Shown here one piece after another: positions 11,989-23,280 of a stretch of DNA of 64,000 bases (positions are counted from its first letter, which is position 1; each line of letters begins with the position of its first letter). Both the position numbers and the translations under genes were made by a program. The notes beneath the pieces are model-generated. The model was not told where the DNA came from. It worked only from the letters and a program-made list of their open reading frames with translations, and made no database searches. Source of the stretch: Persicaria tinctoria (taxonomy: Eukaryota; Streptophyta; Magnoliopsida; Caryophyllales; Polygonaceae); the NCBI GenBank assembly GCA_037127255.1, contig JBANSL010000013.1, forward strand, positions 62,623,688-62,687,687. The letters run 5' to 3'.

Positions 11989-14380
11989 GATCAGTATAAA
12001 AGAAAGAACAGTTGTGCTACTATTATGTAGTACCTATGCAAACCTCGGATGTTGCTGACAAGTATTAGTTGAGCTCAATCTAAGGTGTTGGTTGAATGGC
12101 TTCTAATGTAAAATGCAGTGAGATGTTGTGTTAGTAGCTTGTAATGATTATGCACAACCAAAATCTGATTTTGATGTCAGAATAAATTGAATTACTATAA
12201 AAATCTATTACACTCCTGACGTTTGATATAATGAAGTAAAATTTGCGCCTTCGGCACAAATTTAGATTGAAATTTATGAAGTTACTACTCTTTGTATTGA
12301 AACTAAAAAGAAATTAATAGTGATCAGTATAAAAGAAATACCAGTTGTGCTACTATTATGTAGTACCTATGCAAACCTCGGATGATGCTGATAAGTATTA
12401 GTTGAGCTCAATATAAGGTGTTGGTTGAATGGCTTCTAATGTAAAATGCAGTGAGATGTTGTGTTAGTATCTTGTAATGATTATGCACAACCAAAATATG
12501 ATTTTGATTTCAGAATGAATTGAATTACTGTAAAAATCTGTTACACTGCTGACGTTTGATATAATGAAGTAAAATTTGCGCATTCGGCACAAATTTAGAT
12601 TGAAATTTATGAAGTTACTACTCTTTGTATTGAAACTAAAAATAAATTAGTAGTGATAAGTCTAAAAGAAAGAATAGTTGTGCCACTACTAATTAATATT
12701 TATGCAAAACTCTGGTGCTGTTGACAAGTGATAGTTGAGCTCGGTCTAATGTGTTGGTTGAATGGCTTCTAATGTTAAAATGCAGTGAGATATTGTGTTA
12801 CTAGCTTGTAATGATTATGAACAACCAAAATCTGATTTTTGATTTTAGAATGAATTGAATTAATGTAAAAATATGTTATAGTGCTGACATTTGATGTAAT
12901 TAAGTAAAATTTGTGCCGAAGGCACAAATTTAGATTGAAATTTATGAAGTTACTACTCTTTGTATTGAAACTAAAAAGAAATTAATAGTGATCAGTATAA
13001 AAGAAATACCAGTTGTGCTACTATTATGTAGTACCTATGCAAACCTCGGATGTTGATGACAAGTATTAGTTGAGTTCAATATAAGGTGTTGGTTGAATGG
13101 CTTCTAATATAAAATACAGTGAGATGTTGTGTTAGTAGCTTTTAATGATTATGCACAACCAAAATCTGATTTTGATTTCATAATGAATTGAATTACTGTA
13201 AAATCTGTTACACTGCTGACGTTTGATATAATGAAGTAAAATTTGTGCCTTCGGCACAAATTTAGATTGAAATTTATGAAGTTACTACTCTTTGTATTGA
13301 AACTAAAAAGAACTTAATAGTGATCAGTATAAAAGAAATACCAGTTGTGCTACTATTATGTAGTACCTATGCAAACCTCGGATGCTGTTGACAAGTATTA
13401 GTTGAGCTCAATATAATGTGTTGGTTGAATGGATTTCAATGTAAAATGCAGTGAGATGTTGTGTTACTAGCTTTTAATGATTATGCACAACCAAAATCTG
13501 ATTTTGATTTCAGAATGAATTGAATTACTGTAAAAATTTGTTACACTGCTAACGTTTGATATAATGAAGTAAAATTTGTGCCTTCGGCACAAATTTAGAT
13601 TGAAATTTATGAAGTTACTACTCTTTGTATTGAAACTAAAAAGAAATTAATAGTGATTAGTATAAAAGAAATACCAGTTGTGCTACTATTATGTAGTACC
13701 TATGCAAACCTCGGATGCTGATGACAAGTATTAGTTGAGCCTAATATAAGGTGTTGGTTGAATGGCTTTTAATGTAAAATGAAGTGAGATGTTGTGTTAG
13801 TAGCTTGTAATGATTATGCACAACCAAAATCTGATTTTGATTTCAGAATGAATTGAATTACTGTAAAAATCTGTTACACTGCTGACGTTTGATATAATGA
13901 AGTAAAATTTGTGCATTCGGCACAAATTTAGATTGAAATTTATGAAGTTAATACACTTTGTATTGAAACTAAAAATAAATTAGTAGTGATAAGTCTAAAA
14001 GAAAGAATAGTTGTGCTACTACTATTTAATACTTATGCAAAAATCTGGTGTTGTTGACAAGTGATAGTTAAGCTCAGTCTAATGTGTTGGTTGAATGGCT
14101 TCTAATGCTAAAATGCAGTGAGATATTGTGTTACTAGCTTGTAATGATTAAGCACGACCAAAATCTGATTTTTGATTTTAGAATGAATTGAATTAATGTA
14201 AAAATCTTTTATAGTGCTGACATTTGATGTAATTAAGTAAAATTTGTGCATTCGGCACAAATTTAGATTGAAATTTATGAAGTCACTACTCTTTATATTG
14301 AAAATAAAAAGAAATTGATAGTGATTAGTATAAAAGAAAGAACAGTTGTGCTATTATTATATAATAAACGATGAAGTTTA
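11989..14380 (+). repeat. 333-bp tandem array, seven units, with palindrome in each
   Basis: The landmark GATCAGTATAAAAGAAA (or GATAAGTCTAAAAGAAA) recurs at 11989, 12322, 12655, 12990, 13322, 13655 and 13988, with a partial unit at 14323; spacing is 332-335 bp. Units 3 and 7 share private variants (GATAAGTCTAAAAG, different centre), and units 2 and 6 share the ending AAATAAATTAGTAGTG. That implies a four-unit higher-order repeat. Each unit carries an inverted repeat of the type AAATTTGTGCC-TTC-GGCACAAATTT. No coding frame persists. Confidence 0.9.
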
Positions 14381-14549
14381 CAAATAAGATTATTCCCAAA
14401 ATTGATATCATATTACATGAGATGAGAATATCAAACTTATATAATCATCTAATAAAGGAAATGGTAAAAGATAGAACTTTTGCACATCAACGGCTAAATG
14501 TCAACATTTAAGCTAAATGTCAACATATAATAAAAGATAAAGTTTACAA
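14368..14549 (+). repeat. Left copy of direct repeat interrupted by the CACTA element
   Basis: The block starting AAGTTTACAAATAAGATTA and containing ATCAACGGCTAAATGTCAAC recurs after the CACTA element at 18809-18990. The pre-insertion state was therefore a tandem pair of units of about 170-180 bp, with the transposon landing at the start of the second. Confidence 0.82.
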
Positions 14550-15393
14550 CACTACTAGAAATTTGTGATTTAACATCGGTTAATAGCCGATGTCTTTCAA
14601 AAAAAAATCGATGTCTATGTGGGTGTTGTAAAAAGTTAAAAGTTTTTCACATCGGCCAAAGCCCGATGTCTATATAATTTATAACATCGTTTCTTATTAT
14701 AAAAACGATATGTTTAATACTTTATAACATCACTTGTATAGAAATTCTACATATATATATTCATTTTCTCTCTATAATTTGTAATATTATTTTTTACCAC
14801 AAAATTTGGCTATATAGAATAAATACAAAACCGATGTTATTACGTATATTGAAATCATTTTTTGGTGTTAAAACCGTTGTTTATATATAGTAAAGACATC
14901 CTAAATTATTAGTGAATCAGATGTATTTAGTTCGTAAAACTTGTGTGTTTAGGTCATAAAAATGATGTGTTTAGTTCGTAAAACTGATGTTTTTTGTACT
15001 TAAAACTAATGTTTTTAGTTCGTAAAACTGATGTTTTTAGTTCATAACACTGATGTTTTTAGTTTGTAAAACTGATGTCTTTCGTTACAACAAACCGTTA
15101 TCTATTGCTCGTAAATCCGATGTGCTAGCTTATGAACCAAAGCAATTTGGTCCATAACCCCAATATCCTGTCTATATATATATACACATACACCATACCA
15201 CAATACCACAATACCAACCAAAGAGAACATGTTCCTATCTAAATATACACATACACCAAACAACAGTACCAACCAAAGAGAACATGTATAAATCCTAAAG
15301 TGTAAAAGATTTAGCATAGGAATTTACATTGGGTGCATACATGGCAATGAGGAAAGACGTGCTCCTTTAGCACTTGGCTATATAGAGGGTTGT

Positions 15394-15468
15394 CATAAAA
15401 TATTGCAAGATCCTCCTTTCTTTGGAAACGCATAAAATATTGCAAGATCCTCCTTTCTTTGGAAACGC
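15394..15468. repeat. 37-bp tandem duplication in CACTA interior
   Basis: CATAAAATATTGCAAGATCC followed by TCCTTTCTTTGGAAACG occurs twice in succession. It is a patchwork feature of the captured interior. Confidence 0.85.
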
Positions 15469-15756
15469 ATGTAGACATCATGTGTATTAGTGTATACTCT
15501 TTATTTTGATCAGAGGTTCGTCCTACGAGAATACATGGAAGAACAACCAAAACCCGATCACTAATGTGAATCAAGATATATTAATATATAATACAAACAA
15601 AGATGATGATGATACAGAGAACAACAACTTCCTAACAGTGAGCTCAGGTGATAGTCCGGGGTCAGCATTTAGAATTTATAATTCTCAGGTCAGGCAAAGA
15701 AACAATGTCAGAAGCTATAATTCTCAATTTAGGCAAAGAAACAATGTATTTCTTTG

Positions 15757-16185
15757 AATGTTAAGACTATCAAGTGCTTGAATGAAGTCAATCCCATCTA
15801 GTCCATGATGTTTCAATTTCTGAAGATTAAATGCACATTCTAAGCTGTTTGTCTCCATTTCATAATAAAAACAAGCAAAACTGAGATCAAGGAAAACAAG
15901 TTCACTGAGATCCTAAAACAGTAGGTACTTTTCCACTGAAATTGAATCAGAGGTATATATGTTGTAGTTGTCTCATTGACCCAAAGAACTTAGGAAATAT
16001 AGACCCATTAAAGTCAACAGAGCTTAAGTCTAAGGATGTTAAATACTTCAACTCAAATAGAGCAGGGTTTACCTCTCCGGCTTTTAAACAAGATAGGTAA
16101 GAAAGAGATTCAAGGCTCAGATCAAGCTTGATGATGTTGCCTGTAACATTGTCGCATCCCACTCCCTTCCAAGCTGCAACAGGTT
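15757..16185 (-). pseudogene. Captured LRR receptor-like protein fragment
   Basis: On the minus strand the segment starts with the end of an LRR N-terminal cap, WKGVGCDNVTG, followed by KLDLS and SLDLSSVDF leucine-rich repeats. A frame change near 15947 leads to FSGKVPTVLG, then FLDLSFACFYYEMETNSLE and QKLKHHGLDGIDF. This pattern is typical of the extracellular domain of plant LRR receptor-like proteins (Cf/Ve-type), which sense ligands at the plasma membrane. No signal peptide, transmembrane or kinase part is present. Frame breaks show it is dead cargo of the CACTA element. Confidence 0.75.
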
Positions 16186-16286
16186 ATCAGCTCAGCAGAG
16201 ATCTAGTAAAATGTTCCTGTGCCAAGGCTAATGCCTGCGATATGGTCTGCATATGGAAGAAAATAAGAATAGCAGTCTTAAACTGA

Positions 16287-16500
16287 GGTTCAAAGGTTAA
16301 CTTTTCATCAGCTCAGAGAGTGATGCGGAAGTATCGAGACTGTTTGAAGCTACTTTTCCAGCAATGACATTGGCGAGGTTCAAAGGTTAACTTTTCATCA
16401 GCTCAGAGAGTGATGCGGAAGTATCGAGACTGTTTGAAGCTACTCTCCCAGCAATGACATTGGCGTCGGTTTCAAGAACCATCCTGCCAAAAGGAAACAC
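16287..16500 (-). pseudogene. Duplicated exon-like fragment of unknown gene
   Basis: About 90 bp (GAGGTTCAAAGGTTAACTTT to GCAATGACATTGGCG) is present twice in tandem. Read on the minus strand both copies encode ANVIAG(K/R)VASNSLDTS followed by ASLSELMKS and a stop, so it looks like the C-terminal exon of a host gene. I do not recognise the protein. The second copy continues upstream into MVLETD. Confidence 0.5.
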
Positions 16501-17091
16501 TAGTAAGAGCTAAGAACTATGGAGAAACGATAGAGAAATCCAAGATGGAGAATGCTCTGGACATCACTCACAAAACCCATATTTAACAAAATATGGTCAG
16601 TTCGATCAGAAAGAACTTATAGACAGTGACGTTGCTGTCGAACATAGTTATCTCTGTTGTACAATTCCAAACAATCAACAAAATAAGAAAAACTGAGAAA
16701 TGGTAAAATGCAGCTTAGAAATATATATAGATTTCAGATATCTCGAGCTCCAGTTTTCTAGATGCAAGGCTCACAAAATTACCTCAAAGGCAGATTATTG
16801 CAGTTTATGTTGCTGTTTAATTAACCAAAGGTCCAAAACTCACTAAAAGCATAATATTTTAGCAATCTCTTATGATCATAGCATATTTCTTTACTATGAA
16901 GTAGCTAATAGATCATCCATCAACCATTGACATATCAGCTTGTATATAGAAAAAAAGTGACAAATTAAAAATGTTGTCCTCAACAATTTTTCTGCAACAA
17001 CAGCCATTAGTTTCCCCTATAAACGCTAAATGTGAAACACAAAGCTAAGAATGATAAAAGGAAAAAAGACTATCATATCATTATATCAAAC

Positions 17092-17733
17092 CTACATAGC
17101 CGTGCAAAGCAACTCAATACAAGCTGTTCGAAGCTTGATCAAGGATGTTTCCACTTTGGGATTCATAAACTTGACAACCCAGACATTCTCATCAGCCTCA
17201 GCAATATGCAATGACTCTTGAAGGAAATTAACCAGCTCTGGTGTCAACTTTAAGAGAGGAGACCTCAAGGCCAAGCAGAAATTCAAGGCAGTTACAGTCC
17301 CAACCTACATAAAATGGATTAGCTTCAGTTACATGAGTGTTACGAGGTACAGTACAAATAAATAAATAAAAGAAGCTGAATTTATTGTGTCGTTAACCTG
17401 TTGATCAACAGTCTTTGAACGAAGAGGTCGGACAATAAGTGGTTGAAGTAAAGGTTGATACAAAGGCTCAAGCAGCTCAGAGACCTCACTACCAGTTCGT
17501 CCAGCAAGAAGATCTAAACATGACTGGACATTCTTTCTAACATTAATTGATGCATTAGCATTAAACAACTCCGATGCAAGATATTCAACCACACCTTGGA
17601 AACTCATCCTGCGAGATTCACCATTGGCTTCATCCACATTATTTACCACACGAAGAACCTGTGTTAAGACTTGACTTGTTTCATCTTGCTCCTTGTTAGC
17701 ATACACAGGAAGCCTTTTCAGCACATATATCAA
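17092..17733 (-). pseudogene. Captured TRRAP/TRA1 fragment with intron
   Basis: TRRAP/Tra1 is the very large PIKK-like scaffold of SAGA and NuA4 coactivator complexes. Two exons on the minus strand match its plant form. The first (about 17733-17398) has LKRLPVYANKEQDE, RMSFQGVVEYLASEL and ELLEPLYQPLLQPL. After an intron at 17397-17305 (GTTAAC to ATGTAG) comes the second (17304 to about 17093), with GTVTALNFCLALRSPLLKL and VWVVKFMNPKVETSL. Reading is uninterrupted across the junction, and the next donor-like GTAGGT follows at once. About 180 residues of a protein of some 3,800 are present, so this is a fragment carried by the CACTA element and includes host intron DNA. Confidence 0.85.
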
Positions 17734-17879
17734 ATAACTAAAAAAATATATAGCTGAAAAAAAGCCAAACGTACAGAAATACTAACTATTTTTTGCTTAC
17801 AACTAAAATAGGCCTACAACTCAGTTTTGCCTACAACTTAGTTTTGTGAAAAGGGAAACTAATAGATAGACAGCCCTAA

Positions 17880-18545
17880 CCAAAATCAGTTTCATTACCC
17901 GAAAGCCCTAAAATCAGTTTCATTACCTGAATTTGAGAATACTTCAACGGAGAGGCAGTGAGATTTCGACAGCCCGGCTCCAAAAGGAGATCAATTCCAC
18001 CTAGTCCAATAGAACTCGAAATGGCGAGTGCAAACCCTAAATTACGACAGAAAAAGAATTGTACTCAAACCAAATTCGTGTTTCATTCTTTCCTCACAAA
18101 GAGATGAATACACAATTAAATCCAAGTCAACTCAGGAAACAAAAACCCTAACCAAAATCAGTTTCATTACCCGAAATCCCTAAAATCAATTTCATTACCT
18201 GAATTCTTGGGAATACTTCAACGGAGAGGCAGTGTCCGGCTCAGTTTCGACTTTCGACGGCGAGAGAGACGACCAAAGGCCCCCCACCAGAGACACGACG
18301 ACAATGAAGGGCCAGAAGGGATTTCGCTGCTGAGAGATGGGGACGAGAGACGAGAAGCGGGATTTCGCCGGAGAGCCAACATCCCCACCGGAGCCACCCT
18401 CAGTTCCGAAGCCGGCGAGATTGGAGGAAGGGGTTGGGGGTGAACCGGTGAACAGGGAGGAGTTGGAGGAGGAAACAGGTTGTCGCTGTCGCGGGGAGGC
18501 AGAGTCGCGGGTTTGGGTTTGGAAGAGGGAATGACGAGGGGAATG
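17880..18545. other. Leader-like GC-rich segment in CACTA interior
   Basis: A block with CCCTAAAATCAGTTTCATTACC and GAATACTTCAACGGAGAGGC occurs twice (17880-17960 and 18147-18233, about 262 bp apart), followed by GC-rich DNA to 18545 with shadow frames. It resembles a captured gene leader; no product is recognisable. Confidence 0.4.
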
Positions 18546-18808
18546 GAAGAGGGAGTACTGGGAAGTGAAAAGTGTCCTTTTTCTTAAAAAAATTTCTAAC
18601 TGTTAAATTATTTAATATGGGCGGGATTTACCCCGCACTTATTTTTTTTCCAAAAACTTATTTTTAACATCAGTCAAAAAATAGTGTGATGTCTGTTTTA
18701 TTTTCAACATCATAAATTTTTTAACCGATGTAAATAAACTGTTTTACATGGCAGGTTTTTCTGACCGATGTTAATGTACCGATGTTAAATAACAGAATTC
18801 TAATAGTG

Positions 18809-19360
18809 AAATAAGATCATTCCCAAAATTGATATCATATTACATGAGATGAGAATATCAAACTTCTATAATCATCTAATAAAAGAAATGGTAAAAGATA
18901 AACATTTTGCGCATCAACGGCTAAATGTCAACATTTAAGCTAAAATGTCAACATTGAAGCTAAATGTCAACATTTAAGCTTAAATGTCAACATATAAGTT
19001 ACTGTTATACAAATATAACTTTATGATATGCACAAATAATAATCTGTTGTGCAAATTATTACTGCTGGCACTAGATGTCAGCAACATTGTTTATACCTCT
19101 TAATTTGAAGCAAATAATGTTACAAATCATATAAAAGAATGAACTAATCATATAAAAGCAAATGTAAAAGTATGATATGCAATTATAAATTGATGATATG
19201 CAAATATAAGATTAAAATATGCAAATATATATTGATGATATGCAAATGTAAAAGTATAATATGCAAATGTAAAAGTATAATATGCAACTAGAAAATTGCA
19301 CTAATATATCTTATTATTGAACAATTATTAGAAAATTTTGTAAATTACTAGAATTATTAT
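18809..19360 (+). repeat. Right copy of the interrupted repeat plus ATGCAAATATAA array
   Basis: Starts AAATAAGATCATTCCC, homologous to 14380 onwards, then GCTAAATGTCAACATT(T/G)AA repeated four times (18920-19000). It then grades into ATATGCAAATATAAGATT-like motifs (19010-19290). No coding potential. Confidence 0.75.
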
Positions 19361-19367
19361 AAATTTT

Positions 19368-19437
19368 AGCCTATGCGGGATTCGAACCCACGTATTTGCG
19401 CATAAGCACATTACTCTACCATTGAGCTAAAAGGCTT
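19368..19437 (-). tRNA. tRNA-like module (minus strand)
   Basis: Read on the minus strand: acceptor AGCCTTT pairing with ATAGGCT, D arm GCTC/GAGT, T arm GTGGG-TTCGAAT-CCCGC. The anticodon arm TGTGC/GCGCA closes on TTAT, a 4-nt loop. A- and B-box-like sequences are present. The surroundings are the ATATGCAAAT array, not element E1, so the module is shared between repeat families. Confidence 0.7.
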
Positions 19438-19459
19438 TTAATTATATTATAACGTAACA

Positions 19460-22340
19460 TTCAAATAAACAAATAAGAGTTATGTTCACGCCACCGCCAA
19501 AAAAGGAGAAAAAAAAATAGGAACTCCTAATAAACAGTACACATTTGTATACACATTTGCACAAATAGAGGTCATGTTAGCACACAATTAGAAATAAAAA
19601 AGAACTTATACATCAACTTGAATTGCATAAAAAGAGACCATGTCAGCACACAATTAGAAATATAGAGAAAAAAAATACACATCAACTTCAATTGCACAAA
19701 AAGAGATCATGTCAGCACATGTATCTCTTCTTTCTGTTTATCTATTTTCAAATCAGCATAGTTAACAAATTCTACATTATATGAGTAGCTTTTAGCAAGA
19801 GCAATAACATGTGAACAATAAATGTCAAATCAATATAAAACATAGCATAACTAGCAAGAGAATTCATACTTCATAGGGAGAATGGGATAAATATAGCATA
19901 ACTAGCAAAACAGATCACAAAACATTTGCTATGTTCTCACATAACCAAAAAAGGAAAAAGGAAAAAAGAGGAAGTTAATTAAAAAAAAAAGTGAAAAATA
20001 AGAAGTTTATGTTGTGCAAATATAAGTTACTGTTATGCAAATTTAACTTTATGATATGCATATATAACTATCTGTTATGCAAATATAACAACCTGTTATG
20101 CAAATTGAAACTGCTAACACCAGATGTCAGCAAGATTGTTATTCCCTCTTAATTTTTAGCAAATAATTTGAAAAAGAAATATTAAAAGATAAAGTTTTTT
20201 GCCCATCAACGGCTAAATATCAGGCATTTAGGCTAATTGTCAACATTGAAGCTAAATGTCAACATTGAAGCTAAATGTCAACATTTAAGTTACAGTAGAT
20301 ACAACAACAGAAAATGAAATTCAGAAGCTACAGCAGCCCCTAAAAGAGACCCAAAATCAGCATAAGCAAGATGAAAGCGAAATTCAGAAGCTACAGCAGC
20401 CACAAGATGATACAACAGCAGAACCCTAAAACCCTAAACTCTCTACGACCTAGAACCATAAACTCAAAATCCCAAAGGGGAAAAAGAAATAATTTTAGAA
20501 TGACAAGAGGGCTTCTGCACTTATATAGACTGATAAAAGCATAAGCTATATTTGCACAAGATATCATGTCAGCAAACAATTAAAAATAAAAAAAGAACCT
20601 ATAAATCTACTTGAATTGCACAAAAAGAGACAATGTCAACACACAATTAGAAATAAAAAAAAGAACTTATACATTCTAACAAAAAAAACATATACATCAA
20701 CTTGAATTGCACAAAAAGAGACAATGCCAGCACGCAATTAGAAATAAAAAAGAAAAATGTCAACACACAATTAGAGATAAAAAAGAAACATGTCATCACA
20801 CAATTAAACTTTGTAAAGCTACTAGCTAATATATCTAGATAAGTCGGAAATCTCAAGGCACTTCAATGTAAATATACAAACACGTTATTAAATAGGAAAA
20901 GTGGAACCAAACCCTAGTTGTCGGCATTTACATGTTTCTAGAAGATGTCAACACATCTAATCATATATTGTTCACATGTCAGCACTCACAATTATGAGGG
21001 AAAAGAATCTGATATATGTCAATGCCATCATTTTGCAGTGTCAGCAGACTAACACAACAACCTTATAAAAAGAAAAAAAAAATAGAAATGGAAATACTTC
21101 ATTGAAATATTCCCAAGTTCCTAGAAACATCCATTTCAAAAGATGTCAGCATTGAAGATGTCATCATTGAAGATGTCAGCATTGACGATGTCATCATCGA
21201 AGATGTCAACATTGACGATGTCATCATCGAAGATGTCAGCATTGAAGATGTCATCATTTACAAGCTTCACAACTACAACAACTACTGGTAGATATTTTTT
21301 AACAATGAATAAGAAACAAAACAACCATTCTAGTGTATATGTGCAAAATAATGCAAGTTCTAGCAGTAACATCGACAAAATTAATTTCTATTTAACCAAC
21401 AAAATTCATGTCATCACAAGAAGAAACAACACTCATATATTATTGGTTTAAAACGAATATCAACTTGAATTGCACAAAAAAAGATCATGTCAGCACACAA
21501 ATAGAAATGTAAAAAAAAACATACACATCAACTTGAATTGCACAAAAAGAGATCATATCAGCACATGTATCTTTTCTTTCTGTTTATCTATTTTCAAATC
21601 AGCATAGTTAACAAATTCTACAGTATATGAGTAGCTTTTAGCAAGAGGAATAACATGTGAACAATAAATGTCAAATCAATGTAAAATATAGTATAACTAG
21701 CAAGAGAATTCATACTTTATAGGGAGAATGAGATAAATATAGCATAACTAGCAAAACAGATCACAAAACCCCTCCTATGTTCTCACATAACCAAAAAAAG
21801 AAAAAAGAAAAAAGAGGAAGTTAATAAAAAAATGAAAAATAAGAAGTTTATGTTGTGCAAATATAAGTTACTGTTATGCAAATATAACTTTATGATATGC
21901 ACATACAACAATCTGTTATGCAAATATAACAACCTTGTATGCAAATTGAAACTGCTGAAACCAGATGTCAACAAGATTGTTATTCCCTCTTAATTTTAAG
22001 CAAATAATGTGAAAAATCATATTCCTCCCAGAACACAATTAGAAATAAAAAAAAAGAACTTATAAATCTACTTCAATTGCACAAAAAGAGACAATGTCAA
22101 CACACAATTAGAAATAAAAAAGAACTTATACATTCTGGCAAAAAAAAACATATATATCAACTTAAATTGCACAAAAAGAGACAATGTCAACACACAATTA
22201 GAAATAAAAAAGAAACATGTCAGCACACAATTAAACTTTGTAAAGCAACTAGCTAATATCTCTGGATAAGTCAGAAATCTCAAGGCACTTCAATGTAAAT
22301 ATATACAAACACGTTATTAAATAGGAAAACTGAAACCAAA
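19460..22340. repeat. Two large diverged direct copies of low-complexity repeat DNA
   Basis: The block around TTTCTGTTTATCTATTTTCA occurs at 19731 and 21577 (offset 1846). The block around ATAAATCTACTT occurs at about 20601 and 22061 (offset about 1461). The first copy therefore carries about 385 bp more (20150-20540). Both are full of TTGCACAAAAAGAGACAATG and CACACAATTAGAAATAAAAA motifs. Conceptual frames here are low-complexity artefacts. Confidence 0.75.
21138..21262 (+). repeat. GATGTC(A/G)(G/T)CATTGAA tandem array
   Basis: An 18-bp unit, GATGTCAGCATTGAAGAT with CATCATC/GACGAT variants, repeats about seven times with few interruptions. A shorter version sits at 22970-23010. Confidence 0.85.
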
Positions 22341-22429
22341 TCCTAGTTGTTAAGCGATAAAAATAAAATAACAAAAATTACAAAATAGTTGATATTGTCA
22401 AAAAAAAACATAAAAACTCAATTTTAAGC

Positions 22430-22590
22430 CCTGAAATGATCTCCGATGGCCGAAAAAGACCATAGGTCACCGCGTTGCAGTGAGTTTGAACTGTAGCGCG
22501 ATTCCCTATCCGGAAAGGTATCATAATAGAGAATCCGACACCGGATGCTTGATATCACTTCTACCGAGACCGCATACTAAGCTATGTTCT
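22430..22590. other. Short GC-richer island of unknown nature
   Basis: About 140 bp (CTCCGATGGCCGAAAAAGAC to GAGACCGCATAC) stands out from AT-rich repeats on both sides. No open frame of note and no RNA family recognised. Confidence 0.3.
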
Positions 22591-23280
22591 CACATAACCA
22601 AAAAAAACTCATGTTAGCACAAAACATATTCATCTAGTGTATAAAATCCTGTTATGTTCTCACATAACCAAAAAAAAAATTTAGCTTTCCACCTCAAATA
22701 TGCTAAGACAAAAAAACAATTTCCACCTCAAATACTATCCAATGGATTGCAACAGATGATTAAATTTGTGTGCCGACATGGTCTAATTCTGCGTTGACAT
22801 GTCCTAATTTTTGTGCTAACATGTTCTAATTGAACAAGAAATTAACAAAACAAAACCATCAGCTAATGCAAGATAAAATACTGACTTACGATTTTAATGA
22901 ATTTTTAAAGTTTCGAATGTGTTTAGTTTCCAGAAGATTTTAATAAATTTCTAAAGTCTCAAAAAGATGTCAGCATTGAAGATGTCAACACTCAAGATGT
23001 CAACATTGAAGAGATGTGGACAGCAATGGTGGTGTTTGCACAAAAAACGCCCTAATTTCACACAAAAACTGATGTACTAGATGGGCAATTTCACACAGCA
23101 TCAGAACTCAGGACTGAAAACGCCCTAAATTGACACAAAAACTGGGGTACTAGATGTGCAATTTCACACTGAAATTGGCTTGGCTTGCCTGAAAAATAAC
23201 CATTGGTTCCAAGGATTAATACGTATCATTTTTCCCCAAAACGTATACATTCGCGAAAAGAAAGGCTTGGCTTGGCTTGC

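Larger units (their letters stand above)
14550..18808. mobile_element. CACTA transposon carrying host gene fragments (Pack-CACTA)
   Basis: 4259 bp. The left end is CACTACTAGAAATTTG and the right end inverted is CACTATTAGAATTCTG. Inserted between two copies of a direct repeat; the duplicated bases are two or three A/C-type residues, too short to fix exactly. Subterminal regions carry many ACATCGG-type motifs (14573-14700, 18665-18790) and GTTCGTAAAACTGATG repeats (14925-15080), as expected for the subterminal binding arrays of En/Spm elements. No transposase (TNP2/TNPA) is visible. The interior instead holds an LRR receptor-like fragment, a TRRAP fragment and GC-rich leader-like DNA, all on the minus strand. 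Confidence 0.88.

Noticed and set aside
22440..22590. Possible 5S rRNA or snRNA fragment
   Set aside because: GC island resembles a small RNA gene in texture only; no 5S internal control region or snRNA landmarks were found.
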